Below, piece by piece: positions 1 through 8,489 of a DNA stretch of 64,000 bases; the stretch's first letter is position 1, and each line of letters begins with the position of its first letter. A program made the position numbers and the translations under genes. The DNA lies in NCBI GenBank assembly GCA_963696105.1, contig CAVOIP010000003.1, positions 62,001 through 126,000 on the forward strand. Direction: 5' to 3'. The notes under the pieces were generated by a model, which worked only from the letters and a program-made list of their open reading frames with translations, searched no databases and was not told the origin of the DNA. This DNA comes from CAVRTM01 sp963696105 (GTDB lineage: Bacteria > Actinomycetota > Actinomycetes > Actinomycetales > Dermatophilaceae).

Positions 1-124
1 AGGGGGACGCCACCTGGCGCGGCGACGCGCCACCCCTGCGGTGGCTGTGCGCTGGCGTCGCGGAACGTCACTGTCGTTGGCCAGGAACGTTTTTCCGCTC
101 ACGGCAGCAGAAGGGCTGACGTCG

Positions 125-1024
125 ATGAACACCTACCACGGGCAGTCGAGCGTGACGTCCATCTCCGCCGCGGGCCTGGGCGCCCTCCAGCGCCGCTCCC
201 AGAGCGGCCGCGCCGCCGCGGCGGCACTAACCGCCCGTGGGAACGGGCGTGTGCTCGTGCTCGGGCACCGTGGCTCACCCGGACCACAGCGGCCGGAGAA
301 CAGCGTCGCCGCCGTGACGACGGCCCTGCAGCACGGAGCCGACGGGGTGGAGGTCGACGTGCGCCTGACCGGGGACGGCGTGCTCGTCTGCAGCCACGGA
401 CCGGCGGTGCGGTCGGCTTCCGGCCAGTGGGCCACCGTGTCCGGCACCAGCTGGGAGAACGTGCGGCGGGCGCGCGAGCTCAGCAACACCGGCGCCGCGT
501 CCCTGGCAGAGGTGTTGCTGGCGGTCCGTCGGCACGGGCCGCGCCGCGTCGTCGTCGAGGCGAAGCCGGTGGACGACGACGCGCTGGGGGTGCGTACGGC
601 GGCCGCGTTGGGAGCCGTGCTCGCCGCTGCGGGCCGCTCCGTGGACGTGACGGTCTCCTCCTTCGACCCGGCGCTGCTGTTCCGGATCCGCCGTGCCGTG
701 GCGACAGACGACGTCCGCACCGCCCTGCTCGGAGAGACCGGGACACCGGCGCACGCGTTGCTGCGCCGGGCGCTCGAGGACGGCCACGACGAGATCCACC
801 CTTCCCTGCCCGACCTGTGCGCAGCGCCCCACGCGGTCGGCGCGGCCCGGGCGCTGGGCGTCGGCGTCACCGCATGGACCGTCAACGCGCCTCCGGACCT
901 GCGGCGCATGGCCGACCTGGGCGTCGAGGCGGTCGTCACCGACGACGTCCCTGGTGCGTTCGCAACCCTGCGCGAGCACGCAGCCGTTGCCGCGCTGCGG
1001 CAGGTCCGTTCGGCCGCGTCCTGA
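125..1024 (+). CDS. Glycerophosphodiester phosphodiesterase family protein
   Basis: This 299-residue protein matches the GDPD TIM-barrel family, which hydrolyses glycerophosphodiesters to glycerol-3-phosphate and an alcohol. The family signature is visible: H48-R49, E58 in a PEN motif, E76-x-D78, and H91 where the family usually has HD (here HGP). Residues 1-42 are Ala/Arg-rich with no clear signal peptide, so a cytoplasmic location is likely. The ATG at 125 is preceded by GAAGGG about nine bases upstream; a GTG at 41 in the same frame would add 28 residues with no family support. The gene stands alone ahead of the FHA gene. The substrate is inferred from the family only. Confidence 0.85.
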   Translation: MNTYHGQSSVTSISAAGLGALQRRSQSGRAAAAALTARGNGRVLVLGHRGSPGPQRPENSVAAVTTALQHGADGVEVDVRLTGDGVLVCSHGPAVRSASGQWATVSGTSWENVRRARELSNTGAASLAEVLLAVRRHGPRRVVVEAKPVDDDALGVRTAAALGAVLAAAGRSVDVTVSSFDPALLFRIRRAVATDDVRTALLGETGTPAHALLRRALEDGHDEIHPSLPDLCAAPHAVGAARALGVGVTAWTVNAPPDLRRMADLGVEAVVTDDVPGAFATLREHAAVAALRQVRSAAS

Positions 1025-1074
1025 ACGGGGAACCGGCCCAGGACGTATCGTGGGCGCATGGGACGGAGCCGCCG

Positions 1075-1746
1075 ATGACCAACCCCGGGCATGGCGCCGG
1101 CCCGTCTGAGGGCGCCCGTCGGCAGGACCCGCTGTGGGCGCGCGGGCCCACGTTGATCTACCGGGACGGCGAGGGGGCGCAGCAGGTGGTGTCCCTGGAT
1201 GCGTTGCCGTCGTTGACGATCGGCCGCGGCTCGGGCTGCGACGTCCGGCTTCCGTGGGACGAGCGGGTGTCACGCGTCCACGCGCAGCTCGACCGGGTCG
1301 GACAGAACTGGACGCTCGTCGACGACGGGCTGTCGCGCAACGGCACGTTCCTCAACGGCGAACGGCTCAACGGCCGACGCAGGTTGTACGACGGGGACAC
1401 CTTCGTGCTGGGCGCCACCTCGTTCGGCTACCGGGACGTCCAGGGCGGCACCTCCCAGATGACCATGGTCGAGACCGAGGTCGTGACGGTCTCGTCGCTC
1501 TCGCCCACGCAGCGGCAGATCCTCACGGCGTTGTGCCGTCCCTACAAGCACGAAACGCCCTACGCGACGCCGGCGTCCAACCAGCAGGTGGCCGGCGAGC
1601 TGTTCCTCAGCGTTGACGCCGTCAAGACCCACCTGCGCACGCTGTTCCACAAGTTCCACATCGAGGACCTGCCGCAGAACCAGAAGCGCGCCAAGCTCGT
1701 CGAGCGGGCGTTCGCGCTCGGCATCGTGTCTCGGCGAGACCTGTGA
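1075..1746 (+). CDS. FHA domain protein with C-terminal helix-turn-helix
   Basis: This 223-residue protein is a probable phosphothreonine-dependent regulator. Residues 45-120 form an FHA domain with the conserved G50-R51, S66-R67-x-H69 and N89-G90 phosphopeptide-binding residues. Residues 135-223 resemble the winged/LuxR-like helix-turn-helix seen after FHA domains in actinobacterial proteins (SPTQRQIL, then a VKTHLRTL recognition-helix-like segment). The ATG at 1075 has GGAG six bases upstream. Its stop overlaps the GTG start of the lipoprotein phosphoesterase gene, so the two are probably translated together. FHA domains generally read Ser/Thr kinase signalling; no kinase gene is in this window, so partner and DNA target are unknown. 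Confidence 0.8.
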   Translation: MTNPGHGAGPSEGARRQDPLWARGPTLIYRDGEGAQQVVSLDALPSLTIGRGSGCDVRLPWDERVSRVHAQLDRVGQNWTLVDDGLSRNGTFLNGERLNGRRRLYDGDTFVLGATSFGYRDVQGGTSQMTMVETEVVTVSSLSPTQRQILTALCRPYKHETPYATPASNQQVAGELFLSVDAVKTHLRTLFHKFHIEDLPQNQKRAKLVERAFALGIVSRRDL

Positions 1747-2747
1747 TCCCCAACCGTGCGCGCCGGGGGCGTCCATCCGGATGGGCGCTCCTGGCTGTAT
1801 TCGCCCTGGCCGTGGGCATGAGTGCGTGCTCCGACAGCGGCACCGGGGCTGCCGGCACCAGCGGCACGGCCGGCTCGCCCCCCTCCGGCGCGACCAGCCC
1901 TCCCCCTACCGGCGGAAGCCGGACACCCGGCGCCGGCTCAGGCACCACCACGCAGCCGACCACGCACAGTCGGTCGCCATCGACGTCGTCGGGGCTGCCG
2001 CGCCCGGACCACGTCATCGTGGTGGTGATGGAGAACCGGTCCTTCGACGACATCGTCGGCAACCCGCGGGCGCCGTACATCAACGAGCTTGCCGCTGGTG
2101 GGGCGCTGTTCACCCGGTCCTACGCCGTGGCGCACCCCAGCCAGCCCAACTACCTCGCGCTGTTCTCCGGCTCCACCCAGGGGATCCACGACGACTCGTG
2201 CCCCCACACCTTCGACGCCCCCAACCTGGGCCGGTCGCTGGTCGACGCCGGGCGCAGCTTCGCGGGCTACTCCGAGGGCCTCCCGTCGCCCGGGTCGTTG
2301 GTCTGCACGAGCGGGGCGTACGCCCGCAAGCACGCGCCGTGGGTGAACTTCCCGTCGGTGCCCGCGGCGACGAACCTGCCGTTCACCGCCTTCCCCGGCG
2401 ACCCCACCGCGCTGCCGGACCTGTCCTTCGTGATGCCGGACCTCGACCACGACATGCACGACGGCTCGATCGGGGCCGGGGACCGTTGGCTGCGTGAGCA
2501 CCTCGGCGGCTACGCCACGTGGGCCGCCGGTCACAACAGCCTGCTGGTGCTCACGTGGGACGAGGACGACCGCAGCGAGAGCAACCGCGTCGCCACCGTC
2601 GTCGCCGGCGCCCACGTCCGTCCGGGCCGGTACGCCGAGCGCCTCGACCACTACCGGCTGCTCAGCACCCTGCAGGCGCTGGAGGGGGTGCGCTCCGCGG
2701 GCGTCCCGCCGGCGAGCGCGCCCGTCACCTCGATCTGGACGCCCTGA
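1743..2747 (+). CDS. Secreted lipoprotein phosphoesterase (acid phosphatase/phospholipase C-like, alkaline phosphatase fold)
   Basis: This 334-residue exported phosphoesterase resembles the PF04185 (AcpA/phospholipase C) family. The N-terminus has Arg residues, a hydrophobic segment and C29 in a lipobox-like GMSAC, so it is probably a membrane-anchored lipoprotein. A Ser/Thr/Pro-rich linker covers residues 30-80. The catalytic core starts with the metal-binding MENRSFDD motif near residue 95. Further family motifs are HPSQPNYLALFSG and the C-terminal TWDEDD. The GTG start overlaps the previous stop as GTGA, indicating coupling to the FHA gene. The substrate (phosphate ester or phospholipid) cannot be told from sequence. 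Confidence 0.85.
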   Translation: MIPNRARRGRPSGWALLAVFALAVGMSACSDSGTGAAGTSGTAGSPPSGATSPPPTGGSRTPGAGSGTTTQPTTHSRSPSTSSGLPRPDHVIVVVMENRSFDDIVGNPRAPYINELAAGGALFTRSYAVAHPSQPNYLALFSGSTQGIHDDSCPHTFDAPNLGRSLVDAGRSFAGYSEGLPSPGSLVCTSGAYARKHAPWVNFPSVPAATNLPFTAFPGDPTALPDLSFVMPDLDHDMHDGSIGAGDRWLREHLGGYATWAAGHNSLLVLTWDEDDRSESNRVATVVAGAHVRPGRYAERLDHYRLLSTLQALEGVRSAGVPPASAPVTSIWTP

Positions 2748-2837
2748 CGTCGGCCGAACACGCCTTGACCGGCCCGGTGGGCAGGGAGGAAGGTGTCTGC
2801 CCAGACCATCGGGCAGGGGGCGCCGAGAGGACCTGCC

Positions 2838-4517
2838 ATGAGACGGATCGTCACCCTCGCCACTGCCGGGTGCCTGGCGCTGGGGGGCGTTTCCGCAGCG
2901 GGCACCACGGCGGCGGTCGGCGCCCCGGTGCCGGCACGCCCCGCCGTGTCGATCCAGCGCGCCGTGTCGGTCCAGCGGGCTGCGTCGGTCCAGCGGGCTG
3001 TGTCGGTCCAGCCCGCGGCGAGGGCGGCGCGGGGCGCGTCGCCCTCGATCACCTGGGGTCCGTGCGCGGGCGTGAGCCTGAAGCAGGCCAACGCCGAATG
3101 CGGTTTCCTGTCAGTGCCGCTGGATCACAGCCGGCCCAAGAGCGGCACCATCAAGCTCGCGCTCTCGCGCGTGCGGCACACCTCGCCCGCGTCGGCGTAC
3201 CAGGGCATCATGCTGGTCAACCCCGGCGGCCCCGGCGCCTCCGGGCTCAACCTGGCCGTGCTGGGGGCCGACGTGCCCCATCACGCCGGCGACACCTACG
3301 ACTGGATCGGCTTCGACCCGCGAGGCGTGGGGTCCAGCAAGCCCGCGCTCTCCTGCCAGCCGGGCTACTTCAAGGGCAACCGCCCGTCCTACGTCCCGTC
3401 GACCGACGCGCTGTTGAGCACGTGGAAGGCCCGGGCCGCAGGCTATGCCAAGGCGTGCGGCAGGAACGCCGCGAGGCTGCTGCCGCACCTCAAGACGGTC
3501 GACAGTGCCCGTGACATGGATGCCATCCGGGCGGCGCTGGGGGCGCCCAAGCTGAACTTCTACGGCTTCTCCTACGGCACCTACCTCGGGCAGGTCTACG
3601 CCACGCTCTACCCCTCGCGGGTGCGCCGGATGGTGCTGGACAGCAACGTCGACCCGCGCGGCGTGTGGTACCAGGGCAACCTCGGCCAGGACCCCGCCTT
3701 CGAGCTGGTCATGGGCGCCTGGTTCTCGTGGCTGGCCAAGTTCAACGGCGACTACCAGCTGGGCACGACCGCGGATGAGGTGCGCCGGCTCTTCTACGAG
3801 CAGGAGACGGCGCTGGAGGGGCATCCCGCCAAGGGCGTGCTGGGCCCTGCCGAGTGGGACGACGCGTTCCAGGCGGCCGGCTACGCGCAGTCGACGTGGC
3901 CGGGCCTCGCCTCCGCCTTCGCCAGCTGGGTCCACCACCACGACGCGACCCAGGTCATCGCGGCCTACGAGGACACCGACACGCCCGGGAACGACAACGG
4001 CTACGCGATCTACTCGGCCGTGCAGTGCACCGACGCCCCATGGCCGAAGAAGTGGAGCACCTGGGCCGCGGACAGCTGGCGGCTGAACCGGAGCGCGCCG
4101 TTCCTGACCTGGGCCAACACGTGGTTCAACGCGCCGTGCCTCACCTGGCCGGCCAGGCCCGGGACACCGGTCACCGTGCGGGGCGGCAACACCAGCGCGT
4201 TGCTCATCGACGAGACCCTCGACGCTGCAACGCCGTACGAGGGCAGCATCGAGGTACGTCAGCGGTTCCCACGCTCCAGCCTGATCGCCGAGCCGGGCGG
4301 CACCACCCACGCCGGCTCGCTGCTGGGCAACGCGTGCGTCGACGACAAGATCGCGGCCTACCTGGCGACCGGCGTCCTGCCGGTGCGGCGTGCCGGGGTG
4401 CAGGCGGACGCCGAGTGTGCGCCGCTGCCGCAGCCGGTCCCCGACACCGCCGGTACGGCGACGTCGTCGCCGACCCTGCTGCCGCGGGGCGCCCAGCGGG
4501 CCGGCGCCCGGTACTGA
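2838..4517 (+). CDS. Secreted alpha/beta-hydrolase, tripeptidyl aminopeptidase (TAP, S33) type
   Basis: This 559-residue extracellular hydrolase belongs to the SlpD/TAP family, which in streptomycetes removes N-terminal peptides from secreted proteins. It has a signal peptide (about residues 1-33), an oxyanion-hole motif NPGGPGASG at 128-136, nucleophile S245 in GFSYG, and a C-terminal TAP-like domain with the expected Asp (DAATPY) and His (GGTTHAG). Residues 37-60 are four six-residue repeats of the type VSVQRA before the mature domain. The ATG at 2838 with GAGAGG seven bases upstream is preferred over a GTG at 2793, since it places the signal peptide at the N-terminus. The exact peptide substrate is unknown. 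Confidence 0.87.
   Translation: MRRIVTLATAGCLALGGVSAAGTTAAVGAPVPARPAVSIQRAVSVQRAASVQRAVSVQPAARAARGASPSITWGPCAGVSLKQANAECGFLSVPLDHSRPKSGTIKLALSRVRHTSPASAYQGIMLVNPGGPGASGLNLAVLGADVPHHAGDTYDWIGFDPRGVGSSKPALSCQPGYFKGNRPSYVPSTDALLSTWKARAAGYAKACGRNAARLLPHLKTVDSARDMDAIRAALGAPKLNFYGFSYGTYLGQVYATLYPSRVRRMVLDSNVDPRGVWYQGNLGQDPAFELVMGAWFSWLAKFNGDYQLGTTADEVRRLFYEQETALEGHPAKGVLGPAEWDDAFQAAGYAQSTWPGLASAFASWVHHHDATQVIAAYEDTDTPGNDNGYAIYSAVQCTDAPWPKKWSTWAADSWRLNRSAPFLTWANTWFNAPCLTWPARPGTPVTVRGGNTSALLIDETLDAATPYEGSIEVRQRFPRSSLIAEPGGTTHAGSLLGNACVDDKIAAYLATGVLPVRRAGVQADAECAPLPQPVPDTAGTATSSPTLLPRGAQRAGARY
2946..3017 (+). repeat. Four 18-bp coding tandem repeats in the TAP hydrolase N-terminus
   Basis: Four consecutive 18-bp units encode VSIQRA, VSVQRA, ASVQRA and VSVQPA just after the signal peptide of the TAP-type hydrolase. 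The units differ by a few bases. This is a small in-frame minisatellite that could vary in copy number between strains and change only the length of the linker or propeptide. Confidence 0.85.
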
Positions 4518-4547
4518 CACCGCCCGGTTCCGACACCGCCCGGTACC
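4516..4547. repeat. Two 16-bp direct repeats at the stop codon of the TAP hydrolase gene
   Basis: GACACCGCCCGGTTCC (4516-4531) is followed directly by GACACCGCCCGGTACC (4532-4547), and a degenerate third copy begins at 4548. The first unit starts inside the TGA stop codon. The rest of this convergent spacer up to 4660 has no clear hairpin. Confidence 0.75.
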
Positions 4548-4660
4548 GACAGTGCGCGGCGTCATCGCCGGCTCCGAGCGCTGGGCCACGGCGACACGGC
4601 CTGCGGCAACCCGGCGCGCGATGAGGACACCCGGTGCGGGTCGGGGACGCCGGGCGCCGG

Positions 4661-4900
4661 TCAGGGACGCTCGGCCACGAACTCCACCACGGCGGTGCCG
4701 TCGGTGAGCCGGTCGAGGGCCTCCTGCACCTCCAGGTGCCGTTGTGCGTCCGGCGGCAGGTCGGCCGAGGCCTCCTGCGGCACGGCGCCCACCCGACGTA
4801 CGTAGTCCGCGAACGCCGACCTGGTGCGCGCCAGCTCCGAGCGGAGCTCCTCGGTGCCGAGGTCGTGGACGGGTCTGCCGGCGAGGTTGTCCTGGGTCAT
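4661..4900 (-). CDS. Small conserved-looking helical protein of unknown function
   Basis: This 79-residue acidic protein has no recognisable domain. It is predicted mostly helical from Leu/Ala/Glu/Arg content (for example LGTEELRSELARTRSAFADY near residues 14-33), with no signal peptide or membrane segment. Actinobacteria carry many small soluble helical proteins of this kind, but I cannot assign a family. It starts with ATG at 4900 and no strong Shine-Dalgarno is visible. It is the last gene of the minus-strand block, about 40 bp downstream of the SMP-30 gene, and may share its transcript. Amino-acid composition and codon third positions look like real coding sequence. Confidence 0.6.
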   Translation of the reverse strand: MTQDNLAGRPVHDLGTEELRSELARTRSAFADYVRRVGAVPQEASADLPPDAQRHLEVQEALDRLTDGTAVVEFVAERP

Positions 4901-4937
4901 GGGACAGGCATACCGAAGATCGGGCGTCGCCGCAGCC

Positions 4938-5810
4938 TCAGCCGGCGTAGGGGAGGACGGGCTTGCCGGGCACGTCCACCCGCACGCGGAACAGCGCGCC
5001 GGCCGCCGGCTCAGGGTCCTTCATGTTCTCCCTGGACGTGGTGATGTAGAGGTCGCGCAGGTCAGGACCGCCGAACGTGCACGCGGTGACCTGGCTCGCC
5101 GGCAGCTCGACCTCGTGGAGGACCTGACCGCCGGGGGAGTAGCACCGCACCAGGCCCGCGCCGTAGAGGGCGACCCACACGTTGCCGGCGCTGTCGACGC
5201 ACAGCCCGTCGGGGTGGTCGCCCGCCTGGTCGCCGTCGTGGAACGGGCGGCGGTTGCGCAGCGACCCGTCGCGGTGGTCGAAGACGTCGGTGCGACCGGT
5301 GCCGGTGTCGTTGTAGTAGACCCGGCTGCCGTCGGGAGAGCAGTCGATGCCGTTGGAGATGGTCACCGCCGGCTCGACGACCTCGACGGTCCCGTCCGGC
5401 GTGACGCGGTACAACGCCCCTGCGCCGGGGCTCTTCTTCCACGCCATCGACCCGGCATACAGGTTGCCGTCGGGGTCGCAGCCGCCCTCGTTCATCCGGA
5501 TCGCGGTGTCGGTCCACATCTGCGGCAGCGGCACCGGCATGGCGTCCGGCCCGTCGGCGAGGCCGAGGCCGCGCTCGAGACCCACCACGTAGCCGCCCCG
5601 CGTGCGGGGGCGCACGAACGCGGCCAACGGACCCACGTGCAGGCGGCGGACGCCGTCGTCGGCCCCCAGGGTCAGCACGTCCCCGGCAAACATGTCCACG
5701 AAGCGCAGACCGCCCCACGACGGGGACCAGACGGGCCCTTCGCCGTGGTACGTGATGGCATCCGTGACCTGTTGCGGCAACCCGACCGTGCTTCCCATGG
5801 CGTCAGTCAA
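4938..5810 (-). CDS. SMP-30/gluconolactonase-family protein
   Basis: This 290-residue six-bladed beta-propeller belongs to the SMP-30/LRE family, metal-dependent lactonases acting on sugar lactones. The metal-site residues are visible: E24 in GEGP, Asn in the MNEGG and ISNGID motifs, and Asp in HPDGL. Repeated DPDG/SPDG blade turns are present and there is no signal peptide. The listed start is a TTG that overlaps the dedA-like stop (TTGA), with AGGA eight bases upstream; an ATG four codons later (5798) is the alternative. The overlap suggests coupling to the DedA-like gene, although no functional link is obvious. The substrate is not known. Confidence 0.85.
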   Translation of the reverse strand: MTDAMGSTVGLPQQVTDAITYHGEGPVWSPSWGGLRFVDMFAGDVLTLGADDGVRRLHVGPLAAFVRPRTRGGYVVGLERGLGLADGPDAMPVPLPQMWTDTAIRMNEGGCDPDGNLYAGSMAWKKSPGAGALYRVTPDGTVEVVEPAVTISNGIDCSPDGSRVYYNDTGTGRTDVFDHRDGSLRNRRPFHDGDQAGDHPDGLCVDSAGNVWVALYGAGLVRCYSPGGQVLHEVELPASQVTACTFGGPDLRDLYITTSRENMKDPEPAAGALFRVRVDVPGKPVLPYAG

Positions 5811-6448
5811 GCATCGCGTCCTGCGCCGCGCCCGTCGGGGTGGACCCGCTCAGCCCGGTGCACGCGCACCCGCCACACGCCCAGACCCACGAGGGCGACG
5901 ACCGCCACCACGACGGCTGCGCCCGGGCCGAGGGCCTTCTCCACGCGGGTGTACGACGCGCCTGCGAAGTAGCCCGCCAGCACGACCGCGACACCCCAGG
6001 CCAGGCCCCCGGCAGCGTTGTACGCGAGGAACTTCGGGTAGGGCATGCGAGCGGTGCCGGCGAGCGCGGGCATCACCGCCCGGAAGAACGCGACCCAGCG
6101 CCCGAGGAAGACCGCGCTGCCGCCGCGGCGGGCGAGGAAGTCCCGGGCGTCGTCGAGGCGGCCCTGCCGCCGGCGCAGCACCGGCAGTGCCAGCACCCGC
6201 GGCCCAGCGTGCCGGCCCACCTCGTAGCCCACGCTGTCCCCGACGATGGCGGCGAGCACCACCACGGCGAGAACGGCCGTCAGGGAGACGTGGCCCCGGT
6301 TCGCGGCGACGCCACCGAGGATGGCCACCGTCTCGCCCGGGAGGACGAACCCGACGAAGAGCGCGTCCTCGGCGAAGACCACGAGCGCGACGATGCCCAG
6401 GACGGTCCATGCCGGTGCGCTGAGGATGGTGTCCAGGAAGCCGGTCAC
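5807..6448 (-). CDS. DedA/SNARE-associated family membrane protein
   Basis: This 213-residue integral membrane protein has the DedA signature: E27-D28 and FVGFVLPGE in the first re-entrant region, and FLGRWVAFFRAVMP with the conserved Arg residues near 115-130. About five hydrophobic segments are visible. DedA proteins are linked to undecaprenyl-phosphate or phospholipid recycling and membrane homeostasis. The start is a GTG at 6448 with no clear Shine-Dalgarno. It is first in a short minus-strand unit with the SMP-30 gene. A TACTAC-N7-GTAGTA inverted repeat lies 69-87 bases upstream of the start and may be its operator. Confidence 0.88.
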   Translation of the reverse strand: MTGFLDTILSAPAWTVLGIVALVVFAEDALFVGFVLPGETVAILGGVAANRGHVSLTAVLAVVVLAAIVGDSVGYEVGRHAGPRVLALPVLRRRQGRLDDARDFLARRGGSAVFLGRWVAFFRAVMPALAGTARMPYPKFLAYNAAGGLAWGVAVVLAGYFAGASYTRVEKALGPGAAVVVAVVALVGLGVWRVRVHRAERVHPDGRGAGRDA

Positions 6449-6516
6449 GACTGGCGGCCGGTGCGGTGCAGGGGGTTCACGGGGCTCCTGGGAGGTGGGT
6501 ACGGCGGCAGGCGTAG

Positions 6517-6535
6517 TACTACCGCGAGTGTAGTA
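6517..6535. promoter_or_regulatory. Inverted repeat TACTAC-N7-GTAGTA, possible BlaI/CopY-type operator
   Basis: TACTAC (6517-6522) and GTAGTA (6530-6535) form a 6-bp inverted repeat in the 111-bp spacer between the histidine kinase stop and the DedA-like start. TACTAC/GTAGTA half-sites are the kind recognised by BlaI/MecI-type repressors, from general family knowledge. No such repressor gene is in the window. A 10-bp perfect palindrome (6513-6522) overlaps the left arm. Confidence 0.45.
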
Positions 6536-6559
6536 GTCGTATCGACGGCCCGCGACCTG

Positions 6560-7801
6560 TCAGTCGCCCGGTAGCTCGACCCGGAAGCAGGTCCCGTGGG
6601 AGGAGGTCCGCGTCAGGCGCAGCCGGCCGCCGTGCCGGGTGACCACATCGCGGGCCAGGGCCAGGCCCAGGCCGTAGCTGCGCCGGTTCGCCTTCTGGGA
6701 GCCGGAGCGGAAGCGGTCGAACACGCGGTGCGCCTCGCCGGGGTCGATGCCCGTGCCGGTGTCGCAGACCTCGATCGTCGCCACTCCTGACTGGGCTTCC
6801 AGCGTGAGGCGCACGAGGCCTTCGGGCGGTGTGTGCTCGATCGCGTTGTCCACGAGCGCGAGGACGGCACGGCGCAGCGCGACGTCGTTGCCGTGCGTGC
6901 GCACCTCCGGGGTCCCACGTCGCACCATCTCGATGGTGACCCCGCGGCTGCGGGCGTGGTCCTCGGCGCTGCTCAGCAGGTCGGTCGTGAGCGCGACGAG
7001 GTCCACGGAGCGCCGTTGCCAGTCCTGGCCCGGGTCCGCGGCGATCAGCAGCTCCTCGACGAGGTCGGTCATCCGGGCCACGTCGGAGACGACGCCCTCG
7101 GCGTCGCCGAGCACCGCAGGGTCGGCGCGGCGGCGAACGAGGGAGCGCAGCAGCATCTGGGCCCGGGTGGCGAGCAGCGTCAGCGGTGTGCGCAGCTCGT
7201 GGCTGGCGTCCGCGATGAACGCGCGCTGGAGGGTCAGGGCGTCCGACAGGGGGCGGACCGCCCGGTGTGCCAGCAGCGTCCCGGCGACTGCCGACAGGGC
7301 CAGCCCCGCGACCCCGACCTCCGCGAGGACGCGGGCGAGGGCCGCGCGCTGGCGGTGCTGCTCGGTGAGGTCGAGCAGTGCCTGGACCGTGGTGTTCCCG
7401 CGCCGGATCGTCCGCACGAGGTAGTCCCGGGGGCCGACGTCGACCACCTGCAGCTGGGTGTGCCCCGTCCGGGCCACCGTGTCCATCGCGCGGACGTCGG
7501 GCAGCCCGGAGGGTATCCGCGGTGTGGCGCGCAGGCCGCGGTCGTCCCGCAGCACCAGCCAGGTCCCGGCCGGCGGGTCGCTCGCGTCGTCGGCCGTGAC
7601 CGCGGCCTGACGCAGCAGATCCTCCGCAGCGCTGTTCTGCGCGGCGATGACGAGGCCGGCACCGAAGGCGGCCATGAGCAGCACGGTCAGGGCCACGAGA
7701 GCCGCGGCCTGCAGACCCAGCCGCCGCGCGGCCGCCCGCACGAGGTCCACGTCACCGTCACGGGCGGGCTGCCTGGGCGCCGAGCCGGGTCGGACGTTCA
7801 C
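6560..7801 (-). CDS. Two-component sensor histidine kinase
   Basis: This 413-residue membrane sensor kinase has TM1 at about 28-54, an extracytoplasmic loop of roughly 100 residues, and TM2 at about 155-178. It then has a HAMP-like linker, a HisKA domain with phospho-acceptor H201 in ASHELRTPL, and a HATPase domain with N-box (DNAIEH), G1 (DTGTGID) and G2 (YGLGLAL) motifs. It should autophosphorylate and pass phosphate to the adjacent response regulator. The start is a GTG at 7801 that overlaps the regulator's TGA as GTGA, giving coupled translation. The sensed signal is unknown; the sensor loop has no recognisable PAS or Cache features. Confidence 0.9.
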   Translation of the reverse strand: MNVRPGSAPRQPARDGDVDLVRAAARRLGLQAAALVALTVLLMAAFGAGLVIAAQNSAAEDLLRQAAVTADDASDPPAGTWLVLRDDRGLRATPRIPSGLPDVRAMDTVARTGHTQLQVVDVGPRDYLVRTIRRGNTTVQALLDLTEQHRQRAALARVLAEVGVAGLALSAVAGTLLAHRAVRPLSDALTLQRAFIADASHELRTPLTLLATRAQMLLRSLVRRRADPAVLGDAEGVVSDVARMTDLVEELLIAADPGQDWQRRSVDLVALTTDLLSSAEDHARSRGVTIEMVRRGTPEVRTHGNDVALRRAVLALVDNAIEHTPPEGLVRLTLEAQSGVATIEVCDTGTGIDPGEAHRVFDRFRSGSQKANRRSYGLGLALARDVVTRHGGRLRLTRTSSHGTCFRVELPGD

Positions 7802-8472
7802 GCCGACCCGAGCTGGTAGCCCAGGCCGCGAACGGTGCGGATGACGTCGCGGCCGAGCTTGCGGCGGCAGTAGTGGACGTAGGTGTCGGCGGCCACCTCC
7901 GACCCCGCGTCGGTGAACACGAGCTCGAGCAGCTCGGACCTGGAGAAGACGCGGCTGGGCCGGCGCGCGAGGACCTCGAGGAGCTGGCACTCCCGCTCGG
8001 ACAAAGCGATCCCCGAGGCCGGATCGGCGTGCGGCTCGAGCACGAGGCGCGACTCGACGTCCAGCACCCGTCGCCCGAGGTCCAGGACGGGCGACGTCGC
8101 GGTGTGCCGCCGTTGCAGGGCGCGCAGCCGGGCGAGCAGCTCCTCGACATCGAACGGCTTGGTGAGGTAGTCCTCCGCGCCGGCGTCCAGCCCGTCGACC
8201 CGGTCGGCGGTGCTGCCCCGGGAGGACAGCACCAGCGCGGGCGAGCCGATGCCTCGGGCCCGCAGCCGGCCCAGCAGGTCCAGGCCCTCGATCGCGGGCA
8301 GGCCGCGGTCGATCACCAGCACCGCGAACGGCCGGGTGAGGCCGAGGTGCAGGCCCCGCTGGCCGTCCGCGGCGTGGGTGACGTCGTAGCCCTCCTCGCC
8401 GAGCAGGCGGATGAGCATGGCGGCCAGGTCGCGGTCGTCCTCGACCAGCAGAAGGCTCGGGCCGCTGTCCAC
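7798..8472 (-). CDS. OmpR-family response regulator
   Basis: This 224-residue regulator has a receiver domain (acidic pocket E11/D12/D13, phospho-acceptor D55, switch S83, K105 in TKPF) and a C-terminal OmpR winged helix (about 130-224). Its gene is coupled to the kinase by a 4-bp overlap and lies 17 bp after a small membrane-protein gene. A TCTTGGA-N4-TCTTGGA direct repeat upstream of that membrane-protein gene fits the 11-bp spacing typical of OmpR/PhoB-type sites, so the system probably controls its own operon. The start ATG at 8472 is well placed relative to the fold. Confidence 0.92.
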   Translation of the reverse strand: MDSGPSLLLVEDDRDLAAMLIRLLGEEGYDVTHAADGQRGLHLGLTRPFAVLVIDRGLPAIEGLDLLGRLRARGIGSPALVLSSRGSTADRVDGLDAGAEDYLTKPFDVEELLARLRALQRRHTATSPVLDLGRRVLDVESRLVLEPHADPASGIALSERECQLLEVLARRPSRVFSRSELLELVFTDAGSEVAADTYVHYCRRKLGRDVIRTVRGLGYQLGSA

Positions 8473-8489
8473 ATCGCCCAGTATGGCGC

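Noticed and set aside
41..124. N-terminal extension of the phosphodiesterase from a GTG at 41
   Set aside because: There is no ribosome site and no family similarity; the ATG at 125 has a good one.
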